Shown piece after piece: positions 1 through 7,732 of a DNA stretch of 53,388 nt; positions within the stretch are counted from its first letter, which is position 1, and every line of letters starts with the position of its first letter. The notes beneath the pieces are model-generated. The model made no database searches, was not told the origin of the DNA, and was given only the letters and a program-made list of their open reading frames with translations. Source of the stretch: Myxococcota bacterium. Its GTDB lineage: Bacteria > Myxococcota_A > UBA796 > JAFGLY01. The translations under genes were made by a program, and so were the position numbers. Location: contig JAJRWT010000041.1 of assembly GCA_024276675.1 (NCBI GenBank), positions 1-53,388 of the forward strand, written 5' to 3'.

Positions 1-171
1 GGCAGCACGCGATGTTAACCAACCTCATGGAATACTGTCATGAAAGGCAGGGCACGGACGCCGCGGCGATTGCCTACGCCTGCATACCGCGCTCTCACAT
101 GGATCGTCAACGCCTGTCCGCCGGATGGCAGGACATGGGAAACCGGGCCCCGGCCCATTCATCCCACTGAA
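1..171 (+). repeat. Direct repeat R1, copy A (partner 6949-7119)
   Basis: These bases match 6949-7119 in the same orientation with about three substitutions (near 132, 135 and 157). The match starts at the first base of the window, so the repeat may extend further left. It stops abruptly after a TGA at 168-170; beyond that the two copies lead into unrelated genes. Both copies can encode the same 52-residue peptide starting MLTNLMEYCHERQ, which I do not recognise. Confidence 0.9.
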
Positions 172-2085
172 GCTACCACGCCGTGCTGGAGTCCGGCGAG
201 GCGCGGTCGTTGGAGGCCATCGGCCGCGCCGACTGGTTGAACAGCCGACGCAACGCGCAGATCACGGACGACGAGGGCAACCCCAAGCGAATGCGCAAGG
301 GGCTATCCACTCGCGACGAAGCCGAGGCCGACCGCCTGGTCGCACAGATGAACCGGATCCTCTACGACGAAAGGTTGTGGCACCTGGCGGCCAAGGAGCG
401 GGCGGCCCGGGAGTTCGACCCGCGGGTGGTGTCGATCTTCTACGACGTCCTTGAGCCTGCGGTCACCGACGGCTGGTCACTGCGCGAAGAGGCCCTCCCG
501 CTCCCCGGTCGGGAGGACGGCTTCGCCAAGGTGCTCATCCTGGGCTCCACCGGTGCCGGAAAGACTACCTTGGTGCGTCAGTTGATCGGCTCCCATCCGA
601 AGCGCGATCGCTTCCCCTCGACCTCCACGGCGAAGACCACCGTGGCAGACATCGAAGTCGTGGTTGACGACGGTGCCTACTCTGCCGTCGTCTCGTTCTT
701 CATGAAGGACAAGGTGCGGCTGAACATTGAGGAGTGGGTGACCGCGGCCGTTGGTGCCGCTGCGGAGGGCGCCGTTCCCGTGAAGGTGGCTGGACAGCTC
801 CTCGAACACCCAGAACAGCGGTTCCGCTTGAGCTACCTGCTCGGTGCGCCCAACTTCGGCGGAGGTGATGACTGGGACGACTGGGACGACGCGGAGCCCG
901 GGGACGTCGACAGCAAAGACCCCGAAGTTGGCGACGCCATCAGCCGCGATGAGCGTGCCGCCATCGAGGCCGCCGTGCTCGGCTACGTGGAGAAGTGCGA
1001 TGCCCTGGCGAAGAAGCTCCGTGGCCGCCTTGGGGATGACGTCGGTCTTGTCTGGAACGACTTGGGGCCGGGAGACCGTGACGCCTTCCAGGAGCTTCTT
1101 GAGGAGCACGTCCTCGCCGATGCTGAAGCGCAAGAACTCATCGACGAGATCATGGACGAGGTGGAATCAAAGTTCGCCATACTCGACCTCGGCAAGCTCG
1201 AACGCCACCACGGCTGGCCTGTCCGCTGGACGTTCACGACGGAAGACCGGGGGGAGTTCATCGGGGCGGTCAACCGCTTCACCAGCAACTACGCGGACCA
1301 CTTCGGCCGGCTCCTGACGCCCCGGGTCGAGGGCATCCGGGTCCGCGGACCGTTCCGTCCCGCATGGTTCGACGACGACGACCCGCTGCCCAAGCTTGTC
1401 CTGCTCGACGGCGAAGGACTCGGTCACACGTCCGAGACCTCCGCAAGCCTCCCCACATCGGTCACGTCGAAGTACGCGCTCGCCGACACCATCCTCCTGG
1501 TGGACAACGCCAAGCAGCCGATGCTCGCCGCGCCCTCAGCAGTGATCCGCAGCGTTGCCGCCACCGGTCACGACTCCAAGCCGGGCATCGTCTTCACACA
1601 CTTCGATCAAGTGAAGGGCGACAACCTTCGCGGCGTAGCGGCCAAGCGGACCCACGTACAGAACTCGCTGGACAACGCTCTCCTGGGACTACGACACGAT
1701 GATGCCGGTGGCGGACCTGACCCGCGAACTCACGGAGGGCTTGGTCGGTTTCATCGCCAATCCGCGAGAGTGGGACCCGGCAAACGCGGACGAGGAGACC
1801 CGACAGGCTGCGGTCGAGTCCGTCCGTCGAGAGGCGTCAAGCCGTCTCGCTGAGTTGGTGAAGGAGCGCCTCTGGACTCGCCCGTTCCGCACATGGCTTA
1901 CCGCTCACGCCCGCAGCGGGAAAGGGTCCGGACGCACTCGGAGCAAGGACATCTGGTCCATCTTCGACGACGCAGCACCGGAACTCAGCGGAGTCCCCTC
2001 GTCGGGAACGGCTGAGTTCCTCGATGAGCTTCGCGCCGTGTTCAAGCAGGCCGTCGAAGAGGCGGGGGGCCGTGTGGTCGGGTGA
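171..2085 (+). pseudogene. P-loop GTPase-like protein, 5'-truncated and frameshifted
   Basis: A long reading frame begins right at the R1 junction; coding sense continues upstream of the first usable GTG (183), so the true N-terminus is missing. A Walker A / G1 motif GSTGAGKTT lies near 541-567. A DGEGLG segment (about 1410) and a THFD segment (about 1597) look like G3 and G4 motifs of a GTPase. An acidic, Asp/Trp-rich insert sits at 860-920. Around 1690-1700 the frame shifts by one base: the upstream frame becomes Arg/Gly-rich nonsense while the frame from 1699 continues a plausible helical C-terminus to the TGA at 2085. The style suggests a dynamin-like or other large P-loop GTPase, with actinobacterial-looking codon use. 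The substrate and role cannot be read from the sequence. The frameshift may be a sequencing error or a real mutation. Confidence 0.6.
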
Positions 2086-2093
2086 GTGGACGG

Positions 2094-2375
2094 TCACCGG
2101 CTCGCACCGTAGCCGGCACCCCGACCCCGCCCCCCATCCTCAACGAGCACCCCCGCCTCCACCATCGCCCCCAGCACCCGCGTCGCCGTCCTCTCCGACA
2201 CGCCCGCGGCCGAGGCCAGCGTCCCTCGGGTGACCCGCCCATCTCGTCGCACGACGGCCAAGGCCACCATCCACCGGCGGTCGTCGTAGACGGGCACGGG
2301 CTCCAGCTCCGCGAGCCGATACCTGGTCGCGGCCCCCTTCCCCTCGCGCACCACCCGGCCTTGCTCAATTGGAAT
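2094..2375 (-). pseudogene. Helix-turn-helix protein fragment, N-terminus lost
   Basis: The minus-strand frame converges on the GTPase fragment with 8 bases between their stops. The C-terminal half reads like a winged-helix DNA-binding domain: RRDGRVTRGTLASAAGVSER with a following TATRVLGAMVEAGVL recognition-helix region, then a Gly-rich tail. The frame runs on past 2375 into the 46-base repeat R2, where sense is lost, so the native 5' end has been replaced. Codon use matches the adjacent GTPase, so both probably come from one source fragment. It is probably a small transcriptional regulator; no ligand domain is visible. Confidence 0.45.
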
Positions 2376-2421
2376 AGGAATCATGAAGGCAGTCCCGGAA
2401 GTACGCTTACAAGCAGGCATA
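2376..2421 (+). repeat. 46-base direct repeat R2, copy A (partner 6282-6327)
   Basis: Matches 6282-6327 at 42 of 46 positions in the same orientation. It lies exactly between the truncated HTH gene and the decayed acyltransferase. The two copies bracket the 3.9-kb block that carries the radical SAM and BRCT genes. Confidence 0.8.
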
Positions 2422-2652
2422 GTCGAGGGCGCCGGGGACTATCAGCACCTGGACTAGGCGGGCGATGTGGTAAAAGCCCGACTTTCAATACTCCGCGCGC
2501 TTCCGCGTTCCCTCCGGCGGCACCGCGAGCACGAGGTCCCAGTTGCTGGTATGGGGCGCCGCGATGGCGACGTATTTGGGTGTGTCGGGCGGTGGACTGG
2601 TGTGCTTCCAGCCGGAGATCCAGAGCGCGAAGAGGACCAGCAGACGTTTCAT
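2422..2652 (-). pseudogene. Decayed lysophospholipid acyltransferase (PlsC-type) fragment
   Basis: The frame starts with ATG at 2652 and gives a hydrophobic start (MKRLLVLFALW) and the acyltransferase motif APHTSNWD, which carries the HX4D catalytic pair. It then jumps directly to PPEGTRKRAEY, a motif that normally lies dozens of residues later, so the middle of the gene is deleted. A TGA at 2485-2487 replaces the Trp expected in the usual RAEYWKSGFYHIA context; the same frame continues with KSGFYHIARLVQVLIVPGA before homology ends at repeat R2. The gene therefore has an internal deletion, a nonsense codon and a lost 3' end. It is not functional as read. Confidence 0.65.
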
Positions 2653-2771
2653 GATGTCTTCGGATACTCCGGACGGTCCAACGGGCAGTCTACCCCGTCG
2701 AACACCGAAGCCGCCAGCCACGCCGTGGCGCGTCAGCGCGGCAGCTCCACGCGTCGGCGATGATGGCCGTT

Positions 2772-5060
2772 CTAACGCCGGCTGAGGGTCAGAAAAACGG
2801 TCTCCGAGATGATCGCGAGGGGGGCGCCGGCGGCGATCAGCCGCTCGGCCGCGAGCATCTTGCTGCCCTTGGCGCCGTGGCCGAAGAGCGGCGATTCCTC
2901 GTCGCCGATCACGAGGTAGTCGAGATCTTTGGTCACCGAACTCTTGGCGATGCCACCCAGGGCTGAGATCTTGGCTTTGGCCTCGGCCCGGCTCATGGAG
3001 GCTAGCTTTCCGGTGAAGAGGAAGCTCTTGCCGACCGTGGGGAGCGCGTCGCCGCTGCCCGCGCCCACGGGAGCCTTCTCTGCTGTGGCCTTTTTGGCTG
3101 TGGCCTTTTTGGCGGCGGCCTTCCTCGCCGGCGCGGTCGCGACGGGCTCGGCGCTCGCCACGGTATCCATCGCAATATCGAGATCGTCGCGTCGCAGCAG
3201 CATGCCGTCTTCACCGGCGATGAAGAGCGTGCCCGTGGGGGCGGCGTAGATACTCCAAAGATGGGTGCTCACGCCGCTCTGCCGCTGCTCCCAGGCCTTG
3301 CCTCGGTTGCTGGAGATCAACAGATCTCCACCCGCCGTCACCGCATAGAGCTTGCCGTCGTTGCCGCACGTCAGGCCCTCGATGTCTGCCGTCGTGGGGC
3401 TCTTGCGCTTGGTCCACTTGGCGCCGCCATTGGCGGTGGTGATGATGGTGCCGCTGTCGCCCACGGCCACCGCCTCATCTTCGTTGAAGGCATAGACGCG
3501 GCAGAGGGGACGGCTGACGCCAGACTTCAGCTCCGTCCACTTCTTGCCGGCATCGTCGCTGCGCAGCACGGTGCCCTCGTGCCCGACCACGTAGTAGACC
3601 TTCTCGGAGGCTCGAGCCAGGTTGAGCAGGTAGCCCTCGAAGGGCACCGAGACGTGCGTGAAGCTGCGTCCCTCGTCTTTCGAGCGCCAGAGCGCGCCGG
3701 TGCCGCAGATCCAGAGCGTCCCGTCCATGGTCTCCGTGATGGAAAAGAGATAGCCCGTCCCCTTGAAGGGGACGGCAGAGAAGGTCTGTGCGCCGTCCTC
3801 GGAGCGGCAGATACCGCCGTGGCCGGCGACCACGACGACTTGCTCGGAGAGTGCGTGCAGGCCGAAGACCTGACTGAGCCCACCTTCGACCTTCGTCTCC
3901 TTGAAGCGCTTGCTGCCCGTGGAGCGAAAGACGACGCCACTGCGGGCGGCGATGAAGACGCTCTTGCCTGCGCCGTGCACGACGTTGAGCGTGCCGCCGC
4001 CGGCCAGGCGCTGCGCCGGTGAGGCGGCGACGAGGGCCGCGAGCGTGACGCGCTCACTGCATTCGATACAGAAGAACTCGGAGGCGTCGATCTTGTCGGT
4101 GAGGCTACGCAGCGGCAGCTCTTCACCTTTGCAGCGCGGACATACGCGGGGGACGCCCCTTTTCTGCAGCCACTCCTCGACCTTCTTTTCGGCCTCGCGC
4201 AGCTTGGCGGCGCTGTCGAGCGCGAACATGCCGCCGCAGACGTCGCAGAGTAGCTGGTCCTCCTCGAGCTTTTCGCTGGCCGCCGGCAGGTAGCGCAGGC
4301 CCTCGGCGTTGCACTCGGGACAGCGCGTGGTTTGTTCCAGCACGGTGAGCTTCTGCTTCAGCTCGTCATCACAGAGCAGCAGCCGGTAGTCTTTGATGCA
4401 GCTCTTTTTGAGGTAGGCCTGCAGGCCCTCCAGCTCATCGAGTTCGAGGGGCAGCAGAAAACCCAGGTGGTGGCCGTCCGAGAAATAGAGGACGTCCTCG
4501 GCCTCGGCGTAGGGGGCGCGATGGTGCTCGTGGCTCACCCACGGGGGCGGCGCGGACCAATCGTCGAGGGAGACCCCACCTTCTTTTTGCCCGAAGTAGG
4601 TCGCCAGCTCCTCGCGTATCTTCTTGCCCCGCGCCCCCGCGGGCAGCGCGAAGAAGACGGCGACGTCCGGCGCCTCGCACTCCTCCTCCAGCACCTTGGC
4701 GCCCACCGCACGGAGGTAGGAGCCGAAGCCGTCCTCCAGTCCACCACAGTAGTTGTGGTACATCACGAGCGTCTTGCCGGAAACGGCGACGGTGGGCTCG
4801 TCGCCCTCCAGGCCCTCGTCACCCCAGCTGAGAGGATAGCCCCCGCCGACCTGATAGCCGTACTTCTTGCCCAAGGCCTGCTCCGCGGCGCTGGGCTCGT
4901 CATAGTTCTCCGTCTCGTCGACCTCTTTGGCGTGGGCCTCGATGAAGGCCAAGAGTTCGGGCTCTGCCGCCTTGGCCTGCTCGGCGCTTTCGAAGCGGGC
5001 GACCAGGCGGTAGGCGCTGGAGTTATTGCTGGAAAAAGATCGCCAGACGTGGACTTCCAT
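2772..5060 (-). CDS. Zinc-ribbon / BNR beta-propeller / BRCT domain protein
   Basis: 762 residues starting at ATG 5060, 13 bases downstream of the radical SAM gene, so the two are co-transcribed. Residues 1-245 are an uncharacterised acidic domain. Two zinc-ribbon-like Cys pairs follow (CPEC at about 247, CDVC, then CPRC and CIEC). From about 357 to 620 there are repeated motifs of the BNR/Ycf48-like propeller type (S.DGG..W or S.D.G..F), then an Ala/Lys-rich linker. Residues 675-762 form a BRCT domain of the DNA-ligase/RFC1 kind (GKSFLFTGKL, a G.LGG-type turn, and a DYLVIGDEESP stretch). BRCT domains usually bind phosphopeptides or DNA ends. The combination is unusual and I cannot assign a function. 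The gene is intact, unlike its neighbours. Confidence 0.7.
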   Translation of the reverse strand: MEVHVWRSFSSNNSSAYRLVARFESAEQAKAAEPELLAFIEAHAKEVDETENYDEPSAAEQALGKKYGYQVGGGYPLSWGDEGLEGDEPTVAVSGKTLVMYHNYCGGLEDGFGSYLRAVGAKVLEEECEAPDVAVFFALPAGARGKKIREELATYFGQKEGGVSLDDWSAPPPWVSHEHHRAPYAEAEDVLYFSDGHHLGFLLPLELDELEGLQAYLKKSCIKDYRLLLCDDELKQKLTVLEQTTRCPECNAEGLRYLPAASEKLEEDQLLCDVCGGMFALDSAAKLREAEKKVEEWLQKRGVPRVCPRCKGEELPLRSLTDKIDASEFFCIECSERVTLAALVAASPAQRLAGGGTLNVVHGAGKSVFIAARSGVVFRSTGSKRFKETKVEGGLSQVFGLHALSEQVVVVAGHGGICRSEDGAQTFSAVPFKGTGYLFSITETMDGTLWICGTGALWRSKDEGRSFTHVSVPFEGYLLNLARASEKVYYVVGHEGTVLRSDDAGKKWTELKSGVSRPLCRVYAFNEDEAVAVGDSGTIITTANGGAKWTKRKSPTTADIEGLTCGNDGKLYAVTAGGDLLISSNRGKAWEQRQSGVSTHLWSIYAAPTGTLFIAGEDGMLLRRDDLDIAMDTVASAEPVATAPARKAAAKKATAKKATAEKAPVGAGSGDALPTVGKSFLFTGKLASMSRAEAKAKISALGGIAKSSVTKDLDYLVIGDEESPLFGHGAKGSKMLAAERLIAAGAPLAIISETVFLTLSRR

Positions 5061-5073
5061 CTTCGTCTCCGGG

Positions 5074-6024
5074 TCAGCAGGGGGAGGGATAGGAACAGGG
5101 GCGGCCGCAGCCGCGGGCGGACGCTCGCGGCCGAAGCTCGCGAAAGCGCCGGTAGATCGTCTCGATCTCGTCGAAGGCCGAAAACGCGACGCGTTGCTCA
5201 TGGAAAGAGCAGGGCTGCACGTGCTTGTCAGCGCTCACGGAGACGAAGCTATCGCTCGCCTCGCAGTCGGGCCCATCGAGGAGCTGCGGCAGGCCCGCCA
5301 AGCGATCGCGCCAGCAGACATCGACCTTGATCGTCAGCGCATGGCCGAAGCGCGCGCGTAGCCGTTGCACGCTGGCCACCAGGCGCTTGTCGTCGTCGGG
5401 CGAGAGGTGCAGAGCCTCGTCGGCGCCCTTATAGCAGAGGAGCAGCACGTCGCGCGCGCCGCGTTCGAACCAGCGGTAGACGTCGAGTTCGAGGGCCCGC
5501 AGGCGCTCCGGCGTGACGAGCACGTTGAGGCCGAAGCGGGCGCTCTCGGCGGCCAAGAGGTCGATCTTTTCCAGCGGTCGCTCGTCGTCGTAGATCGATA
5601 GCTGCAACTGCCCGTAGCAGCCGTCGATGGCGCGTAGGAATTGGGCGCTCAACGCTTTGCCGTTGGTGGTGAAGCTCGGACAGAGCGGTGTCTCGTTCCA
5701 GATGCGGCGCAAGAGCTGATCGAAGCGCGGAAAGACCAGCGGCTCACCACCGCCGAAGGTCAGCTCGAGCACGCCCCAGTCGGAGGCCCATCGGGCCAAG
5801 CCCAGCAGTTCGTCGAAGGTCCAAGCATTTGGCGCGTGGGCGGGCAGACAGCAGAATGAGCAGTCCTTGTTGCAGTCGTTGGTCAGGGCGACGTGGATGA
5901 AACGTGGAGCGCGCTGCTCGAGGTGCGCCGTCTCCTCGCCGGAGAGGAGCTGGTTGATGCCCGTCTCGCGGTCGAAGCACAAGAGCTTGCCGTCTAAGGA
6001 CCAGGTTCGCCAACGCGGAGCCAT
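5074..6024 (-). CDS. Radical SAM protein
   Basis: 316 residues from ATG 6024. The Fe-S/SAM motif CNKDCSFC (CX3CX2C) lies about 55 residues in, followed by a GGGEP motif for SAM binding, both typical of the radical SAM core. Three or more Cys near the C-terminus (DGPDCE, QPCSFHE, RGCGRPCS) look like an auxiliary cluster or SPASM/twitch-like tail. Such enzymes usually modify peptides or cofactors. No obvious precursor peptide lies next to it. The downstream partner is the zinc-ribbon/propeller/BRCT protein, and the pair may act together, which is inference. It diverges from the truncated outer-membrane protein at 6151. Confidence 0.8.
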   Translation of the reverse strand: MAPRWRTWSLDGKLLCFDRETGINQLLSGEETAHLEQRAPRFIHVALTNDCNKDCSFCCLPAHAPNAWTFDELLGLARWASDWGVLELTFGGGEPLVFPRFDQLLRRIWNETPLCPSFTTNGKALSAQFLRAIDGCYGQLQLSIYDDERPLEKIDLLAAESARFGLNVLVTPERLRALELDVYRWFERGARDVLLLCYKGADEALHLSPDDDKRLVASVQRLRARFGHALTIKVDVCWRDRLAGLPQLLDGPDCEASDSFVSVSADKHVQPCSFHEQRVAFSAFDEIETIYRRFRELRPRASARGCGRPCSYPSPC

Positions 6025-6150
6025 GGCGCTCTGCCTAACGCAAAGGCTGGTCCGGCACCATCCGCCCGGCGAAAAGTCGGTGGCGTTGATTGCGCCAACG
6101 AGACACTCTTGTCCACCACGAAGACCTCGAATAACTCGCAGGGAGAGCCC

Positions 6151-6281
6151 ATGCGGAAGAACATCGCGCTGGCGCTGGCGTTGGCGCTGCTCGCGACGTC
6201 GTGGCCAGCGGCCGCCGAAAGCGACAAGCACTACCAAGACACACTCTTGGGCACCCGCGCTGCCGGCATGGGCGGGGGGAC
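6151..6281 (+). pseudogene. Truncated start of an outer-membrane protein gene
   Basis: An ATG at 6151 behind a GGGAGA ribosome-binding site gives a clean signal peptide (MRKNIALALALALLATSWPAAA) and then a LGTRAAGMGG segment. That is the usual opening of FadL/PorV-like outer-membrane barrels, where GMGGA follows the mature N-terminus. Sense ends at about 6275-6281, where repeat R2 copy B begins; the frame then stops at 6318. Only about 42 native residues remain. The gene was cut at the junction. Confidence 0.65.
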
Positions 6282-6327
6282 AGGAATCATGGAGGCAGTC
6301 CCGGAAGTACGCTTATAAGATGGCATA
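6282..6327 (+). repeat. 46-base direct repeat R2, copy B (partner 2376-2421)
   Basis: 42 of 46 bases match copy A in the same orientation. It begins where the outer-membrane protein gene loses sense. Past 6327 the two copies diverge completely. Confidence 0.8.
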
Positions 6328-6948
6328 TGGCGGGGTCTTCTGGGGTTTGCCTATCTCCAGAGGTGCTGGAGCGATCCTGGCGTGTGTGAAATGGCTTGGA
6401 GAACGGCGCGCTACCCTGCGCTATTCCATCGTGGAGTGTCATCAGGGGCCAACAAGGGCTGCAAACGCGTCTCCGGCGTCTTGGGAGACTATCTCATGCA
6501 TCTTGCTGGGCACGGTGGAACGTGGACATCCGTGGAATGTGGAGAGCTTTGTGTGTCCAATGGGCGATGACTGTTCGACCTGCTGTCAGGAGAGTACCCG
6601 CCAGGGGCAAAAGATCGGCTGGGCGACAGAGTAGTAACATCTGGAAAGCAAGAAATTCCGGTTGTTTCGAAACGCCAGCCTTCAAATTGGAGCCTCTCCC
6701 AAAGCGTTCCTACGGCTACCCACCTCCATGCATTTACCATGACTCAAGTCATCTTACAGGGAGGCGAGCGCCAAACAGGCTTTCCGACAAAGAGACAAGA
6801 ACGTAGTCGAAGACGACGGTGTCGTCTATGTATGCCCCGGGAGTCACTACGTTGGTTTGAGCATCGGCGAGGAGCGCAGCCTTTCCCTGGAGTCCTTCTG
6901 TGGTAACAAGCTGTGCGGGGAGAGGGTCGGGATGAAATATCAACCGAC
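6328..6948. other. 620-base region without a recognisable gene, visibly lower GC
   Basis: No frame here looks like a known protein. Short open stretches exist on both strands but have no credible ribosome-binding sites or start codons. Two successive frames, separated by stops, give plausible peptide-like composition (around 6560-6790, and 6745-6990 with a DDGVVYVCPGSHYVGLSIG stretch), which could be the remains of a frameshifted gene. Base composition is clearly less GC-rich than on either side. Confidence 0.5.
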
Positions 6949-7119
6949 GGCAGCACGCGATGTTAACCAACCTCATGGAATACTGTCATGAAAGGCAGGG
7001 CACGGACGCCGCGGCGATTGCCTACGCCTGCATACCGCGCTCTCACATGGATCGTCAACGCCTGTCCGCCGGATGGCAGAACCTGGGAAACCGGGCCCCG
7101 GCCCGTTCATCCCACTGAA
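6949..7119 (+). repeat. Direct repeat R1, copy B (partner 1-171)
   Basis: Same orientation as the first 171 bases of the window and about 98% identical. It ends 9 bases before the start codon of the gene at 7129. Together with copy A it brackets the whole mosaic block. Confidence 0.9.
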
Positions 7120-7128
7120 AAGAGAGCC

Positions 7129-7563
7129 ATGAAACGTTTCGTCAGAGCCACCCTGCCCTTCACCATCGGCTCCATGCTCGTGTGGTACCTGCTGCGCGCC
7201 TCGACTCCCGAATCCGATCCACAAGAAGCCATCCAGGCCGCCATGTTGCAGCAGTTGAACGTCACCTTCCAGATGCTCGACAGGAGCATGGAGGTGGGTT
7301 TCGTCGGTTCCGAAACCGACAGCGCATCGGAGATGGCCCGCTCGCTGGTGAAGGTCATGAATGCCCCCGACTCCAGCAGCGGCGGCCTCGACAGCATCCT
7401 CTCCACCTATTCCATCCCCGTCTTCACATGGGTGCTGGACGAACCCACAGATGCCTGGCAGATAGTGGCCACCGGCATAGACTCCGAGCACCTGCTGGTG
7501 GTTGCGGCCTACGGCAGCGATCTGGACGACCCCTTGCGGGTGGTAGAGTACGATATTCGCTGA
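7129..7563 (+). CDS. Small membrane-anchored hypothetical protein
   Basis: 144 residues. The ATG at 7129 follows an AAGAGAG ribosome-binding site; a longer frame opens upstream through repeat R1 but has no such site. Residues 1-24 (MKRFVRATLPFTIGSMLVWYLL) form one hydrophobic anchor or uncleaved signal sequence. The rest is soluble, with Met/Gln-rich helices and then a region (PVFTWVLDEPTDAWQIVATG) rich in beta-like residues. No domain is recognised. It is the first gene after the repeat boundary and its codon use fits the genes that follow. Confidence 0.65.
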   Translation: MKRFVRATLPFTIGSMLVWYLLRASTPESDPQEAIQAAMLQQLNVTFQMLDRSMEVGFVGSETDSASEMARSLVKVMNAPDSSSGGLDSILSTYSIPVFTWVLDEPTDAWQIVATGIDSEHLLVVAAYGSDLDDPLRVVEYDIR

Positions 7564-7648
7564 TCCCCGGCTCTCCGGACCACATGGAGACGAGCCACCT
7601 GGCGGACAGCCCCAACGCCAACCTTGATGTAAACAGGCGACCATGCCC

Positions 7649-7676
7649 TTGACGTGGCATGTTTCTGTTCTATGAT
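7649..7676 (+). promoter_or_regulatory. Sigma-70-like promoter for the TSP3 gene
   Basis: TTGACG at 7649-7654 and TATGAT at 7671-7676 are separated by 16 bases and lie about 57 bases upstream of the ATG at 7733. Both hexamers match the consensus at five of six positions. A small inverted repeat (CATGCC 7642-7647, GGCATG 7656-7661) overlaps the -35 region and could be an operator or the weak terminator of the upstream gene. Confidence 0.5.
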
Positions 7677-7732
7677 ATCTTTGAAGCCCACATGACTCCG
7701 TACCATCCTCGCTCCCAGGCTCCAGGTACAAC

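Noticed and set aside
2422..2652. UGA recoding as Trp
   Set aside because: The gene also has an internal deletion, and no other gene in the window shows TGA in place of Trp.
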